DNA of 46,586 nt from Dehalococcoidia bacterium (GTDB lineage: Bacteria; Chloroflexota; Dehalococcoidia; CAUJGQ01): contig DATGEL010000035.1 of the NCBI GenBank assembly GCA_035310145.1, forward strand, positions 1 through 46,586, written 5' to 3'. Of this stretch, positions 8,132 to 15,178 are shown piece after piece. A model generated the notes under the pieces. The model was not told where the DNA came from, did not search any database, and saw only the letters and a program-made list of their open reading frames with translations. Made by a program: the position numbers and the translations under genes. Numbering within the stretch: position 1 is the stretch's first letter; each line of letters starts with the position of its first letter.

Positions 8132-8497
8132 ATGCTCATAGCTCTGATCGCGATCCTGGCGTTCTTGCTGGCGGTCTTCGCGATCACGAAAGTGGTCGCA
8201 TTTCTGATCGGGCTGGTGTTTCTGCTGCTCGTGGCCACGCTGTGCGGCGCCATCGCCGAGCACATGCTGCACTACGACAGCGACGGCATCCTGACCACGG
8301 TGGGAGTAGGATTGGTCGGCTCGGTGATCGGCTGGCTGATCGCCAGGGTGCTGCACCTGCCGACCTGGCCGCACATCGCCAGCCTGCCGATCGTCTGGAC
8401 GGTGGTTGGCTCGCTGGTGCTGGTGGCCGGCATGAAGGTCGTGTCGCCCCCGTCGCGGCGGCGGCAGCTGGGCAGCGGCAAGGGGCTGCTGCGCTAG
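8132..8497 (+). CDS. Small integral membrane protein, GlsB/YeaQ-like
   Basis: This 121-residue, very hydrophobic protein has about four membrane segments (roughly 2-25, 27-45, 58-75 and 88-104) and a basic tail (PPSRRRQLGSGKG). The middle stretch VGVGLVGSVIGWLIAR resembles the glycine-rich core of the GlsB/YeaQ/YmgE (transglycosylase-associated) stress family. The rest differs, and an EHMLHYDSDG loop precedes it. The ATG has GGGAG upstream, and an intrinsic terminator follows. It is a single-gene unit with its own candidate promoter. The family assignment is tentative; it could be an unrelated membrane protein. Confidence 0.55.
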   Translation: MLIALIAILAFLLAVFAITKVVAFLIGLVFLLLVATLCGAIAEHMLHYDSDGILTTVGVGLVGSVIGWLIARVLHLPTWPHIASLPIVWTVVGSLVLVAGMKVVSPPSRRRQLGSGKGLLR

Positions 8498-8528
8498 TCC
8501 ACGGCTGAACCACGGAAACCGCTGAACA

Positions 8529-8567
8529 CGCCGGCCGGAGTCTTCGCTTCGGCCGGCGATTTTGCTT
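8529..8567 (+). terminator. Intrinsic terminator after the small membrane gene
   Basis: A stem of nine GC-rich pairs (8529-8537 with 8550-8558) extends by three more pairs to a TCTTCG loop and is followed by ATTTTGCTT. It lies 32 bases after the stop at 8497, on the plus strand. Confidence 0.75.
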
Positions 8568-8630
8568 GCCGCCTGCCCTGCAACCGGCCGAGGTGCGCGC
8601 GAGCGTGTCGAGTTTGGCACGCGATGGCGG

Positions 8631-9224
8631 CTACGACGCGCCCCAGCCGGCCACGAGCGCGGCCAGCGCGTCGCGCCAGATCCGCTCCGCGTAATCTTGG
8701 GGGAACGCACAGCGGAGTTCGAGCGCGGCCAGGCCCTCGCAAAGCGCGTGAAACTCGTAGAGTGCGTCGGGAAGCGTGCGTAACCCGAGCTGCCCCGCCG
8801 CTGCAAGCCGGCTGACTCTGCTCCGGAGTCCGTCCAAGGCGTGCTCGGCTGCGTCGCGGAACCCCTCGGTGAGTTCCGATGGGGCCGCGACACGCTGCAC
8901 CGCGAGCTGGAACAGTGCCGGATGCTGGAGCACGAAACGACGAAAGTCCCGTACATCCGCCTCCACCAGGTCAACAGCCGGATCCTCGGTTACCGGTAAC
9001 GCGATAAGCGCGGTCCGGAGCAGGTCGAAGCCGCGGACACCAAGCGCCACGACGAGGCCGTCCTTCGAACCGAACACGCTGTAAACAGCGCGGGTGGTCG
9101 TGCCGACCGCGCCTGCCACACGCCGGACCGAAAGCGCCTCCAGACCGTCCGTGGCAACCATGCGTTCCGCGGCATCGAGGAGGGCGAGCCGGGTCCGCTC
9201 ATCATGTTCCTTGGGTCGCCCCAT
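8631..9224 (-). CDS. TetR/AcrR-family transcriptional repressor
   Basis: The protein has 197 residues. The N-terminal helix-turn-helix domain (about 10-56) begins RTRLALLDAAERMVATDG and contains LSVRRVAGAVGTTTRAVYSVFGSKDGLV, the classical TetR recognition helix ending in the Y.xFxSKxxL pattern. The C-terminal ligand/dimer domain is helical and resembles the WHG-type domain (FHALCEGLAALELR). It faces away from the methyltransferase gene at 9302, and the 77-base gap holds a palindrome that overlaps a promoter. It probably represses itself and that neighbour. The inducing ligand is unknown. Confidence 0.9.
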   Translation of the reverse strand: MGRPKEHDERTRLALLDAAERMVATDGLEALSVRRVAGAVGTTTRAVYSVFGSKDGLVVALGVRGFDLLRTALIALPVTEDPAVDLVEADVRDFRRFVLQHPALFQLAVQRVAAPSELTEGFRDAAEHALDGLRSRVSRLAAAGQLGLRTLPDALYEFHALCEGLAALELRCAFPQDYAERIWRDALAALVAGWGAS

Positions 9225-9227
9225 TGC

Positions 9228-9261
9228 TTGACATCCTATCGTGACGATGTTACGTTACATC
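9228..9261 (+). promoter_or_regulatory. Promoter overlapped by a TetR-type palindromic operator
   Basis: TTGACA at 9228-9233 is an exact -35 match. It is followed after 17 bases by TACGTT (9251-9256). The 16-base palindrome GATGTTACGTTACATC (9246-9261), symmetric except for one mismatched pair, covers the -10 box. Its place between a TetR gene and its divergent neighbour is typical of an autorepressing operator. Confidence 0.65.
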
Positions 9262-9301
9262 GTATCAGAAACCCCAGTGACGCGAGCAGGAGGACCATAC
9301 C

Positions 9302-10006
9302 ATGACCAGTGTGCCGCAACAGGCCGACTTCGACACCCAACCGCCCGTGCCGGTGGCCGAGTACGAGCAGGTCGTCAAGCGGGTCAACGTCGGCTACGAG
9401 CTGCTCTTTACGCTGACCAGGTGCTGCTTACGTGCCCTTGCGCAGCCCGCATTGCAGCTGCTCGTCGTCGGAGCCGGCGGCGGGGCGGAGCTCGAGGAGT
9501 TTTTGCCGGCCAATCCCGGCTGGCAGATCACCGGCGTGGACCCGTCGCGGGAGATGCTGGCGCTGGCGCAGGCCAAAGCCAGGCGACTGGGCCTGCAGGA
9601 GCGCGTGGACCTGGTGCGGGGCAGCGTCGATGAGCTGCCGGCCGAGCCACGATTCGACGCGGCGACCTGCATGTTCGTGCTGCACTTCCTGCCGGATGAA
9701 GGCAAACTGGCGCTCCTGCGGGGCATCGCGCGGCGACTGCGCCCTGGGGCGCCCCTGTTGGTCGCCAGCGGCGTCCGCCCCGACGGCGGCGGCTTTGAGG
9801 AAGATCTGCTGGGTGCCTGGCAGCAGTACGGGGAGGCGCAGGGGATGCCTGCCGAGCGGATGGCGGCGACGATCGCCCAGATCTTGGCGCAGCCGGCGAC
9901 CCCATTGGCGGAGTACGAGCGCCTGCTGCGCGATGCCGGCTTCGGTCGCAGCACTCGGCTCCTCAGCGTCCTGGGCGGCGGCATCACGGCCTGGCTCGCA
10001 CGCTAG
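9302..10006 (+). CDS. Class I SAM-dependent methyltransferase
   Basis: This is a 234-residue methyltransferase. Motif I LLVVGAGGGAELEEF (about 56-70) binds SAM, GVDPSREML (about 78-86) supplies the acidic residue after strand 2, and DAATCMFVLHFLPDE (about 118-132) and LRPGAPLLVASGV follow as motifs II-III. It probably methylates a small molecule; the N-terminal PPVPVAEYEQVVKRVNVGYE helix would cover the substrate pocket. The ATG has AGGAGG nine bases upstream. It is transcribed away from the TetR gene from a promoter overlapped by a palindrome, so expression is probably induced by a compound, perhaps the substrate to be detoxified. Confidence 0.85.
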   Translation: MTSVPQQADFDTQPPVPVAEYEQVVKRVNVGYELLFTLTRCCLRALAQPALQLLVVGAGGGAELEEFLPANPGWQITGVDPSREMLALAQAKARRLGLQERVDLVRGSVDELPAEPRFDAATCMFVLHFLPDEGKLALLRGIARRLRPGAPLLVASGVRPDGGGFEEDLLGAWQQYGEAQGMPAERMAATIAQILAQPATPLAEYERLLRDAGFGRSTRLLSVLGGGITAWLAR

Positions 10007-10071
10007 GCCGCGTGCCGTTTGTGTGACCCTGCCGATCGGCCGTCCGCAGTCATCGGGCGCTGGCGGAAAGC

Positions 10072-10095
10072 AACGCCGCCGGCGCCGGCGGCGTT
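10072..10095. terminator. Strong hairpin after the methyltransferase gene
   Basis: A perfect 10-bp GC stem with a GCGC loop lies 66 bases after the methyltransferase stop and between two convergent genes. It lacks a clean T-run on either strand, so it may act as a weak or bidirectional terminator. Confidence 0.4.
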
Positions 10096-10152
10096 CCAGC
10101 TTTGCGGCACGGACGTCCGTGGCTCCGTTGCCGATTTGCGGCCGCGCCCGGC

Positions 10153-10302
10153 TCAATCATGCAGCGGCGTGTAGGCGACGCGGAACGACGGATTCAGCAT
10201 CTGCAGGCGTGTGACCAGGGCCAGCACGCGGCCGAGATCCTGGTTCGGCACGCGCAGCTCCACGCCGTCGCTCTCCCGCGTTTGCAGCATCACCCGGTAC
10301 AT
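10153..10302 (-). CDS. Small protein of unknown function (49 aa)
   Basis: The protein reads MYRVMLQTRESDGVELRVP and goes on for 30 more residues to TPLHD. It has alternating strand-like segments (YRVMLQT, GVELRVP, SFRVAYTP) around one helix (DLGRVLALVTRLQML), consistent with a compact alpha/beta domain. The ATG has AGGAGGGG seven to eight bases upstream, a very strong ribosome binding site, which is the main support. It follows a terminator for the upstream nucleotidyltransferase gene and so must have its own promoter, which I did not recognise. No family is assigned. Confidence 0.55.
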   Translation of the reverse strand: MYRVMLQTRESDGVELRVPNQDLGRVLALVTRLQMLNPSFRVAYTPLHD

Positions 10303-10351
10303 CGGCACCCCTCCTCGCCTGCCCGGCCCGGCGGCACACCCGTGGCGCGCA

Positions 10352-10388
10352 ACACAAAAGCCGCCGCGGGAGCGCATCCCGCGGCGGC
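10352..10388 (-). terminator. Intrinsic terminator, minus strand
   Basis: An 11-bp perfect stem (10360-10370 with 10378-10388) with a seven-base loop is followed on the minus strand by TTTTGTGTT. It lies about 180 bases after the end of the nucleotidyltransferase gene and before the 49-aa gene. Confidence 0.75.
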
Positions 10389-10571
10389 ATCGCCAGCGTC
10401 GTCGGCCTTCGACGGTGTTCGGCTGTCTGCAATCTTCTGTTGTCTGGCGTCTCATGAGGCTCCGGCGGCGCGCTGCCGCGCCTGTGCTGTCCTCACCTTC
10501 AGTATCGATCAGGTGGCGGCGATTCACAAGAGCGAAGATGCCTACACGCTCGCTCTGATTTTACGCGCCGA

Positions 10572-11684
10572 TCACATAACCACTTCTTCCGGCTCAACGC
10601 TGCGATCGTTGAGGCGAACACCCGGCCCGATCAGGGCTGCCTGACCGGCCACGGCCGCATCGAGCCGCGCGCCGGCGCCGACGTTGCAGCCGTCGGCCAG
10701 CACGGAGCCCGTGATGCGGGCCTCCGCATCGATCGTGCAGGAGTTCCACAGCACCGAGCGCTCGATCGTCGCGCCGGGGCCGATGCTGCTGCCGTCGCCG
10801 ATCGCCAGCGGGCCGATCAGCCGGGCGCCGGCGCCGATCTGCACCCCGCTGCCAAGCAACACGGGGCCGGCCAGCTCCGCGTCCGGCGCGACCTTGGGCG
10901 GGGTCAAGGCGGCGGGATCGTCGTGGGCGCAGAGCGCGGCGAGCGCGGGCCATGGGCGCAACGGCAGGACGCGCAGCGCGGGCTCCGCCAGCAGCCGCAG
11001 TTGCGCTTCGAGGTAGCGGCCCGGCGTGCCGATATCGACCCAGAAGCAGCGCTCACAGAACGCCTGCACCCGCTCGCCGCCGGCGATGAGCTGCGGGAAC
11101 AGCTCCGTCTCCACCATCGAGCGGCGGCCGGCGGGCACCCGTTCCAGCACCCACGGCTCGAACAGCCAGACGCCGGCGTTCGCCCAGTGCGAGGGAGCGG
11201 TGCCCGGCGGCGGCTTCTCCACGAACTGCAGCACGCGGTCCTCGCCGTCCAGCTGCGCCACGCCGAACATCGAGGGGTCATCGACCTCGATGAAGAAGAT
11301 GCTGACCGCGGCGTCGTACTGCTGGTGCCGCGCGATCAACGGCGCAAGCTGCACGTTGGTGAGGATGTCGCCGTTGAAGGCGAAAAACGGCTCGCGCAGC
11401 CGCTCGCGGAACTGGGCGATGGCGCCGCCGGAGCCGAGCGGCTCGGCTTCCACCTGCATCGTCAGCCGGATCCGCCAGCGGCTGCCGTCGCCGAAGTAGC
11501 GCTGAATCGCGTCGGGTTGGTGGCCGAGCGCGAGCATGACCTCGTCGACGCTCTGCCCGCGCAGGTAGTCGAGCATGTGCTCCAGAAAGGGCCGGCCGAG
11601 GATCGGAACCATCGCCTTGGGCGTGCGCCGGGTCAGCGGCCGCAGCCGCGTGCCCTCACCACCAACGAGAATGACGCCCTGCAC
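10572..11684 (-). CDS. Sugar-1-phosphate nucleotidyltransferase with left-handed beta-helix domain
   Basis: The protein has 370 residues. The N-terminal domain (1 to about 235) is a nucleotidyltransferase with the NTP-binding signature GGEGTRLRPLT and PKAMVPI, then NGDIL for metal binding and FVEKP. The C-terminal part (about 255-360) has hexapeptide repeats of a left-handed beta-helix (VLLGSGVQIGAGARLIGPLAIGDGSSIGPGATI and on; shown here in pieces: LLGSGVQIGAG, IGDGSSIGPGATI). The closest types are mannose-1-phosphate guanylyltransferase and glucose-1-phosphate thymidylyl- or uridylyltransferase; the base cannot be fixed. It would feed activated sugar into glycan synthesis. The GTG start has GGGAGG upstream. 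A terminator lies downstream. Confidence 0.85.
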   Translation of the reverse strand: MQGVILVGGEGTRLRPLTRRTPKAMVPILGRPFLEHMLDYLRGQSVDEVMLALGHQPDAIQRYFGDGSRWRIRLTMQVEAEPLGSGGAIAQFRERLREPFFAFNGDILTNVQLAPLIARHQQYDAAVSIFFIEVDDPSMFGVAQLDGEDRVLQFVEKPPPGTAPSHWANAGVWLFEPWVLERVPAGRRSMVETELFPQLIAGGERVQAFCERCFWVDIGTPGRYLEAQLRLLAEPALRVLPLRPWPALAALCAHDDPAALTPPKVAPDAELAGPVLLGSGVQIGAGARLIGPLAIGDGSSIGPGATIERSVLWNSCTIDAEARITGSVLADGCNVGAGARLDAAVAGQAALIGPGVRLNDRSVEPEEVVM

Positions 11685-11778
11685 CCGCTGCCGGCCTCCC
11701 GCGCTACGCCTGTGTACCTAGTGTAGTCCGAGTCGAGCGCAGGCGCCGCCCGAGCTCGCGGCCGGAGTCATGTACGGG

Positions 11779-11807
11779 AAGGCACGCGGAACCAGCCGCG
11801 TGCCTTA
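11779..11807. terminator. Hairpin between divergently ending genes
   Basis: A stem of at least 10 bp (AGGCACGCGG with CCGCGTGCCT) and a five- to six-base loop lies just past the tandem repeat at the 3' end of the minus-strand gene at 11832. There is no T-run; it may still mark transcript ends. Confidence 0.4.
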
Positions 11808-11840
11808 CTCCTGTTACTCCTGTTACTCCTGTTACTCTTG
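11805..11840. repeat. Tandem repeat, four 9-bp units
   Basis: Three exact copies of TTACTCCTG and a fourth with one change (TTACTCTTG) run head to tail. On the minus strand each unit contains AGGAG and an in-frame TAA. The real stop codon of the gene at 11832-12122 is the TAA of the first unit met. Confidence 0.9.
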
Positions 11841-12122
11841 GATGAGGTGCACGGGAGTCCACTGCCGCTTGCCGGAGGCCTGGCCGGTCGCGGCATCACG
11901 CGGTGAGACGACGCCCAGCGTGAAGAACGTGCCCGCAACCGCCTGCCCTAGCCCGGCCGCGCCGAAGAGATATCCGCCGACCTCGTCGCTCACCGTCTCC
12001 TGCTCCATCTCGGCGAACTGCTGCGCCGACAGCCGGCACTGCTCGAGCAGGGCGCGAGGGACCAGATACGCCTGCCCGCGGTCGTCGCGCAGCAGCAAGG
12101 CCTCCACGTGGTCGTCACCCAT
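11832..12122 (-). CDS. Small protein of unknown function (96 aa)
   Basis: The protein begins MGDDHVEALLLRDDRGQAY, continues LVPRALLEQCRLSAQQFAEME with one helix, then has a Gly/Ala-rich segment (GGYLFGAAGLGQAVAGTFF) and ends VHLIQE. The middle segment may be a short hydrophobic hairpin. The chosen ATG has GGGGAG eight bases upstream; a longer in-frame version to 12215 has an arginine-rich front typical of chance translation. Its stop codon lies inside the 9-bp tandem repeat, so repeat slippage could not lengthen the protein because every unit carries TAA. No family is recognised. Confidence 0.5.
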   Translation of the reverse strand: MGDDHVEALLLRDDRGQAYLVPRALLEQCRLSAQQFAEMEQETVSDEVGGYLFGAAGLGQAVAGTFFTLGVVSPRDAATGQASGKRQWTPVHLIQE

Positions 12123-12252
12123 GGCGGTGCTCCCCCTTCGCTGCCCGCACCCGTGGGGCGGGCGCCGCGGCAAGTGTCGGTCCTGCCTGGAGTAAACCGG
12201 TAGCGCTACCTTCACAGATTGCGCGTGAACTTGCCAATAGCGCGGCTGGGCC

Positions 12253-12426
12253 GCCTATCCCTGCCTCGCTTTGGGCTCGGCGGTCCTTTCCCCTCATGTG
12301 ACTCATGTGACTCATGTGACTCATGTGACATGAGGAAGGGTGCGGGTCGAGGAGATCCGGTAGCCCTCGGACAACCGTTCCCCACGGGGGAAGGGACAGG
12401 TTTCGCTTGCGAAACCAGGGATAGGC
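12253..12426. repeat. Dispersed two-hairpin palindromic element, copy A
   Basis: The element runs from GCCTATCCCTG to CAGGGATAGGC, which are inverted repeats of each other. Inside lie two hairpins. The first has CCTCATG/CATGAGG arms enclosing four exact copies of TCATGTGAC (12294-12329). The second has a TTCCCC/GGGGAA stem with an ACG loop. Near the right end GGTTTCGC-TT-GCGAAACC is a perfect small stem. The element starts five bases past the stop of the MocR gene. A homologous copy is at 23541-23725. Confidence 0.75.
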
Positions 12427-12431
12427 CCGCC

Positions 12432-13922
12432 TCATACTACCGCCTGGCGCGCCGGCAGCACCGAGGCGGCGGGCACGTAGCCGCGCCAGGCGGCCGCCAT
12501 GCGCCGCACGCCTTCCTGCAGCAGCTCGGGCGGCAGCGTGAACGGCAGGCGCAAGCAGTCGCGGTGGACGCCGTCCGCGGCGAAGACCGGACCGGGCACG
12601 ATCGTCACGCCGAAACGCTCGCAGACCTGGGCGAAGCCCGCCGCGTCGCCGGCGGGCAGCCGCACCCACAGCGAAAGACCGCCCGCCGGCTCCTGCCACT
12701 GCCACTCCGGCACGAAGCGGTGGAGGCTGCCGCCGAGCGCCTCCAATCGGACGCTCAATTCTTCGCGTCGGCCGGAGGCGGCCTCGGCGGTATGCGGCAC
12801 CAGCTGTGCGGCCGCGAGCTGACTGAGCACGCTGCAGCCCAGGTCGGCCGCGGCCTTGAGGCCGACGAGGCGGGCGATCACGTGCGTGGAGGCGCGGATC
12901 CAGCCGATGCGCAGCCCACCCCAGAAGGTCTTGCTGGCCGAGCCGACGGTAACGATCGGGCTGTCCTCGTCGAGGCTGGCGACGTGTGGCGGCATCGCGC
13001 CGTCTCCGAACGAGATCTCGGCCAGCACCGTATCTTCGATCAGCGGCACCTGCGCCTGACGCACCATTTGCGCCAGCCGGCGCCGGCGCAGGTGGCTCAT
13101 CACCGCGCCGGTGGGATTGTTGAAGGTCGGCGTTAAATAGACCAACCGCACGCCTCCGCGGGCGAGCAGCTCCTCGAGCACGTCCAGCCGCGCGCCGCCC
13201 GCGTCCAGCGGCAGCGAGAGCACGTGCGCTCCCGCCGCGCGCAGCGCCTCCAGCGCGCCGGGATAGGTCGGGCTCTCCACCACCGCGGTGTCGCCGGGCT
13301 GCAGGTAGAGCGTGCAGAGCAGCGAAAGCGCCTGCTGCACGCCGCTGGTGATCAGGATCTGCTCGGGTCGGGTGGGCAGGCCGCAGGCGGCAAAGCGCGC
13401 CGCCACAGCCGCGCGCAGCGGCTCGATGCCGGAGGGTGCGTAGCCGTGACCTGCCAGCAGCTCCCGTGTCAGCGCGTCGCTCAGCCGCTGGATGGCCCCG
13501 GCAACGAGCGGCGAGGCGGGCGGCGCCGCCACGGAGAAGTCGATCGTGGTGGCCGGTTGCTCGCTGAGGCCGCGGAAGACGGGGTTGCGGCCGAGGCCCA
13601 GCAGGCGGGGATGGTGGATGGTGCCGGTGGCGCTGTCTGCCGGCTGGCGGCAGACGTAGGTGCCGCTGCCCTGGCGACTCTCCAGCCAGCCTTCCTCCCG
13701 CAGCAGGGCGTAGGAGGCAACCACCGTGCTTCGGCTGACCGCGAGCACGCCGGCCAGCGCTCGTTCAGGCGGCAGGCAGGTTTGCACGGGCAGCTCGCCG
13801 CGGCAGACCAGGTCGCGCAGCGCTTCCGCGAGCTGGCGATACAGCGGGCCGTTGCCCAGCAGCCAGTGGCCGAGCAGCCGCGTCAGCCGATCGCTGTCGA
13901 TCACCGTGCGAGTGCGCCTCAT
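12432..13922 (-). CDS. MocR/PdxR-type GntR regulator with aminotransferase-like domain
   Basis: The protein has 496 residues. The N-terminal GntR winged helix (about 20-95) includes LYRQLAEALRDLVCRGEL, LPPERALAGVLAVSRSTVV and EGWLESRQGSGTYV. The C-terminal region (about 130-490) is a class I aminotransferase fold: SGVQQALSLL, PTYPGALEAL, FNNPTGAV and VGSASKTFWGGLRIGW, where the lysine in SASKT should bind PLP. MocR proteins sense PLP or amino compounds. No pdxST, gabT or ehu gene is adjacent, so the target is unknown; the downstream neighbour is a methyltransferase on the same strand, upstream of it. ATG 13922 has GGAG eight bases before. An earlier in-frame ATG leads only through low-quality sequence. 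Confidence 0.85.
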   Translation of the reverse strand: MRRTRTVIDSDRLTRLLGHWLLGNGPLYRQLAEALRDLVCRGELPVQTCLPPERALAGVLAVSRSTVVASYALLREEGWLESRQGSGTYVCRQPADSATGTIHHPRLLGLGRNPVFRGLSEQPATTIDFSVAAPPASPLVAGAIQRLSDALTRELLAGHGYAPSGIEPLRAAVAARFAACGLPTRPEQILITSGVQQALSLLCTLYLQPGDTAVVESPTYPGALEALRAAGAHVLSLPLDAGGARLDVLEELLARGGVRLVYLTPTFNNPTGAVMSHLRRRRLAQMVRQAQVPLIEDTVLAEISFGDGAMPPHVASLDEDSPIVTVGSASKTFWGGLRIGWIRASTHVIARLVGLKAAADLGCSVLSQLAAAQLVPHTAEAASGRREELSVRLEALGGSLHRFVPEWQWQEPAGGLSLWVRLPAGDAAGFAQVCERFGVTIVPGPVFAADGVHRDCLRLPFTLPPELLQEGVRRMAAAWRGYVPAASVLPARQAVV

Positions 13923-14328
13923 GCCAATCGCTCCAGTTTGGCTGTCGAATCCGCGTATTGGACACCATAGTATGCCGAACAAGGTTCGCCATGCGGCCGG
14001 AAAGCGACTGATTGGATCGCAATCTGGCTTGCCAGATGCTCCGGAGCCTGAGGAGGGCGGCGAGAGGGAACTTGGAAAGCGATCCGCTCTCCCTGCCCTC
14101 TCGCCCTTGCACCGCGGCTTGGAGATCCGCGCCGGGCCAAGCGCGAGTGGGAGAGAGGGCAGCCGCTGGGCCATCCAGATCGATCGTATCGATCATGTCC
14201 GGGGCCCAGAAGCAGCCGGTCGTTGCCCCACGCGTGCGGCCACCTGCGCCCGGGTGAGCGGTTCCCAGGCCGACTCCAGGGCGGCGCGGCTGGCGCCCAG
14301 CCGCGGCCGCGGTGCAGGCTCGGCAGGG
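13923..14328. other. Intergenic region with an inverted repeat
   Basis: I see no gene in these 406 bases. CTGCCCTCTC (14093-14102) and GAGAGGGCAG (14153-14162) form widely spaced inverted arms, like the pyrimidine/purine arms of the hairpin at 28920. On the minus strand TACTAT about 45-50 bases before the MocR start might be its -10 box. GTCCAATA in the same stretch could be a regulator site, but no second copy is seen. Confidence 0.3.
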
Positions 14329-15018
14329 TCAGGCGGTGCGGGCGAAGAGCATCGCCCCGCGCTTGGTCAGGGTAAGCGGCGTCTCCACGCGCGCCGCCAC
14401 CTCCGCCGCCAGCGCCGGCGCGACAAGATGGCCGATCAGGTAGCGGCTCACCGCCTCGGCGTCGGGCAGGCGGGTAAACGGCCCGTCCCAGCGCTCGACC
14501 TCGACCTCGGCAAAGACCGCGCACAGCCGTTCCGGGCCGTTCTCCGCGTCGAAGCTGAGCGGCGGCTCCGGCGGCAACAGCGGGGCCATCTCCGGCGCGT
14601 CGAAGCGGCTGGGCGCAGCGGCGGCGAAGAGGCCGCCCGGTCGCAGCACGCGCGCCGCCTCGCGCAGGGCCGTCGCCGGATCGTCCACGTGATAGAGCAT
14701 GTAGAGCGCGGCCACGCCGTCGAAGCTGGCGTCGCGGAACGGCAGCCGCGTCGCCTCGCCCTGCAGGCGCTCGCCCGCGCCGCGCCGTAGCTGCGTAGGT
14801 GAGAAGTCGAGGCCGACCCAGCGCATGCCCGCAGGCAGGCAGAGGCGCAGCCGGCCGTCGGCGCAGCCCACGTCCAGCACCGTGCCGGCGCCGGCCTCCG
14901 CGAAACGCTGCGCGATGCGCGGATGCACATCGCCCGCCAGCCCGTAGGCGGCGAGGGCTTCTTCGTTGATGCGCCAGCGTTCCGGATTGCTGTCGTAGTC
15001 GCTGGGAAGGGCGCGCAT
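14329..15018 (-). CDS. SAM-dependent methyltransferase (Methyltransf_11 type)
   Basis: The 229-residue enzyme has motif I VLDVGCADGRLRL (about 46-58), the acidic GLDFSPTQLRRGAGE after strand 2, LPFRDASFDGVAALYMLYHVDD (in parts: LPFRDASFDGV, YMLYHV) and RVLRPGGLFAAAAPS. The C-terminal part is a helical cap that would set substrate choice. The usual substrates are small molecules or lipids; none can be named. ATG 15018 has GAGGAGAGG eight bases upstream, which I prefer to the ATG 24 bases earlier. It lies on the same strand as the MocR gene, about 400 bases upstream of it. Confidence 0.8.
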   Translation of the reverse strand: MRALPSDYDSNPERWRINEEALAAYGLAGDVHPRIAQRFAEAGAGTVLDVGCADGRLRLCLPAGMRWVGLDFSPTQLRRGAGERLQGEATRLPFRDASFDGVAALYMLYHVDDPATALREAARVLRPGGLFAAAAPSRFDAPEMAPLLPPEPPLSFDAENGPERLCAVFAEVEVERWDGPFTRLPDAEAVSRYLIGHLVAPALAAEVAARVETPLTLTKRGAMLFARTA

Positions 15019-15178
15019 GACCTCAACCTCTCCTCTGCTCATCTCGTGCAGCGCATGGGAGGAGGCGCTGATCCGGCGTCGCGCGATGCAACCTCTTAGC
15101 TGTTCCGCCGGCATCGTCCGAGGCCGGCTCGGCGTGATCTCCCCGATGCGGCACGTGACCACACCGGCCGCCGCCGCA

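Noticed and set aside
13923-14174. Extra 84 residues before the MocR regulator
   Set aside because: There is no ribosome binding site at the far ATG and no similarity to a GntR domain front; ATG 13922 has GGAG.
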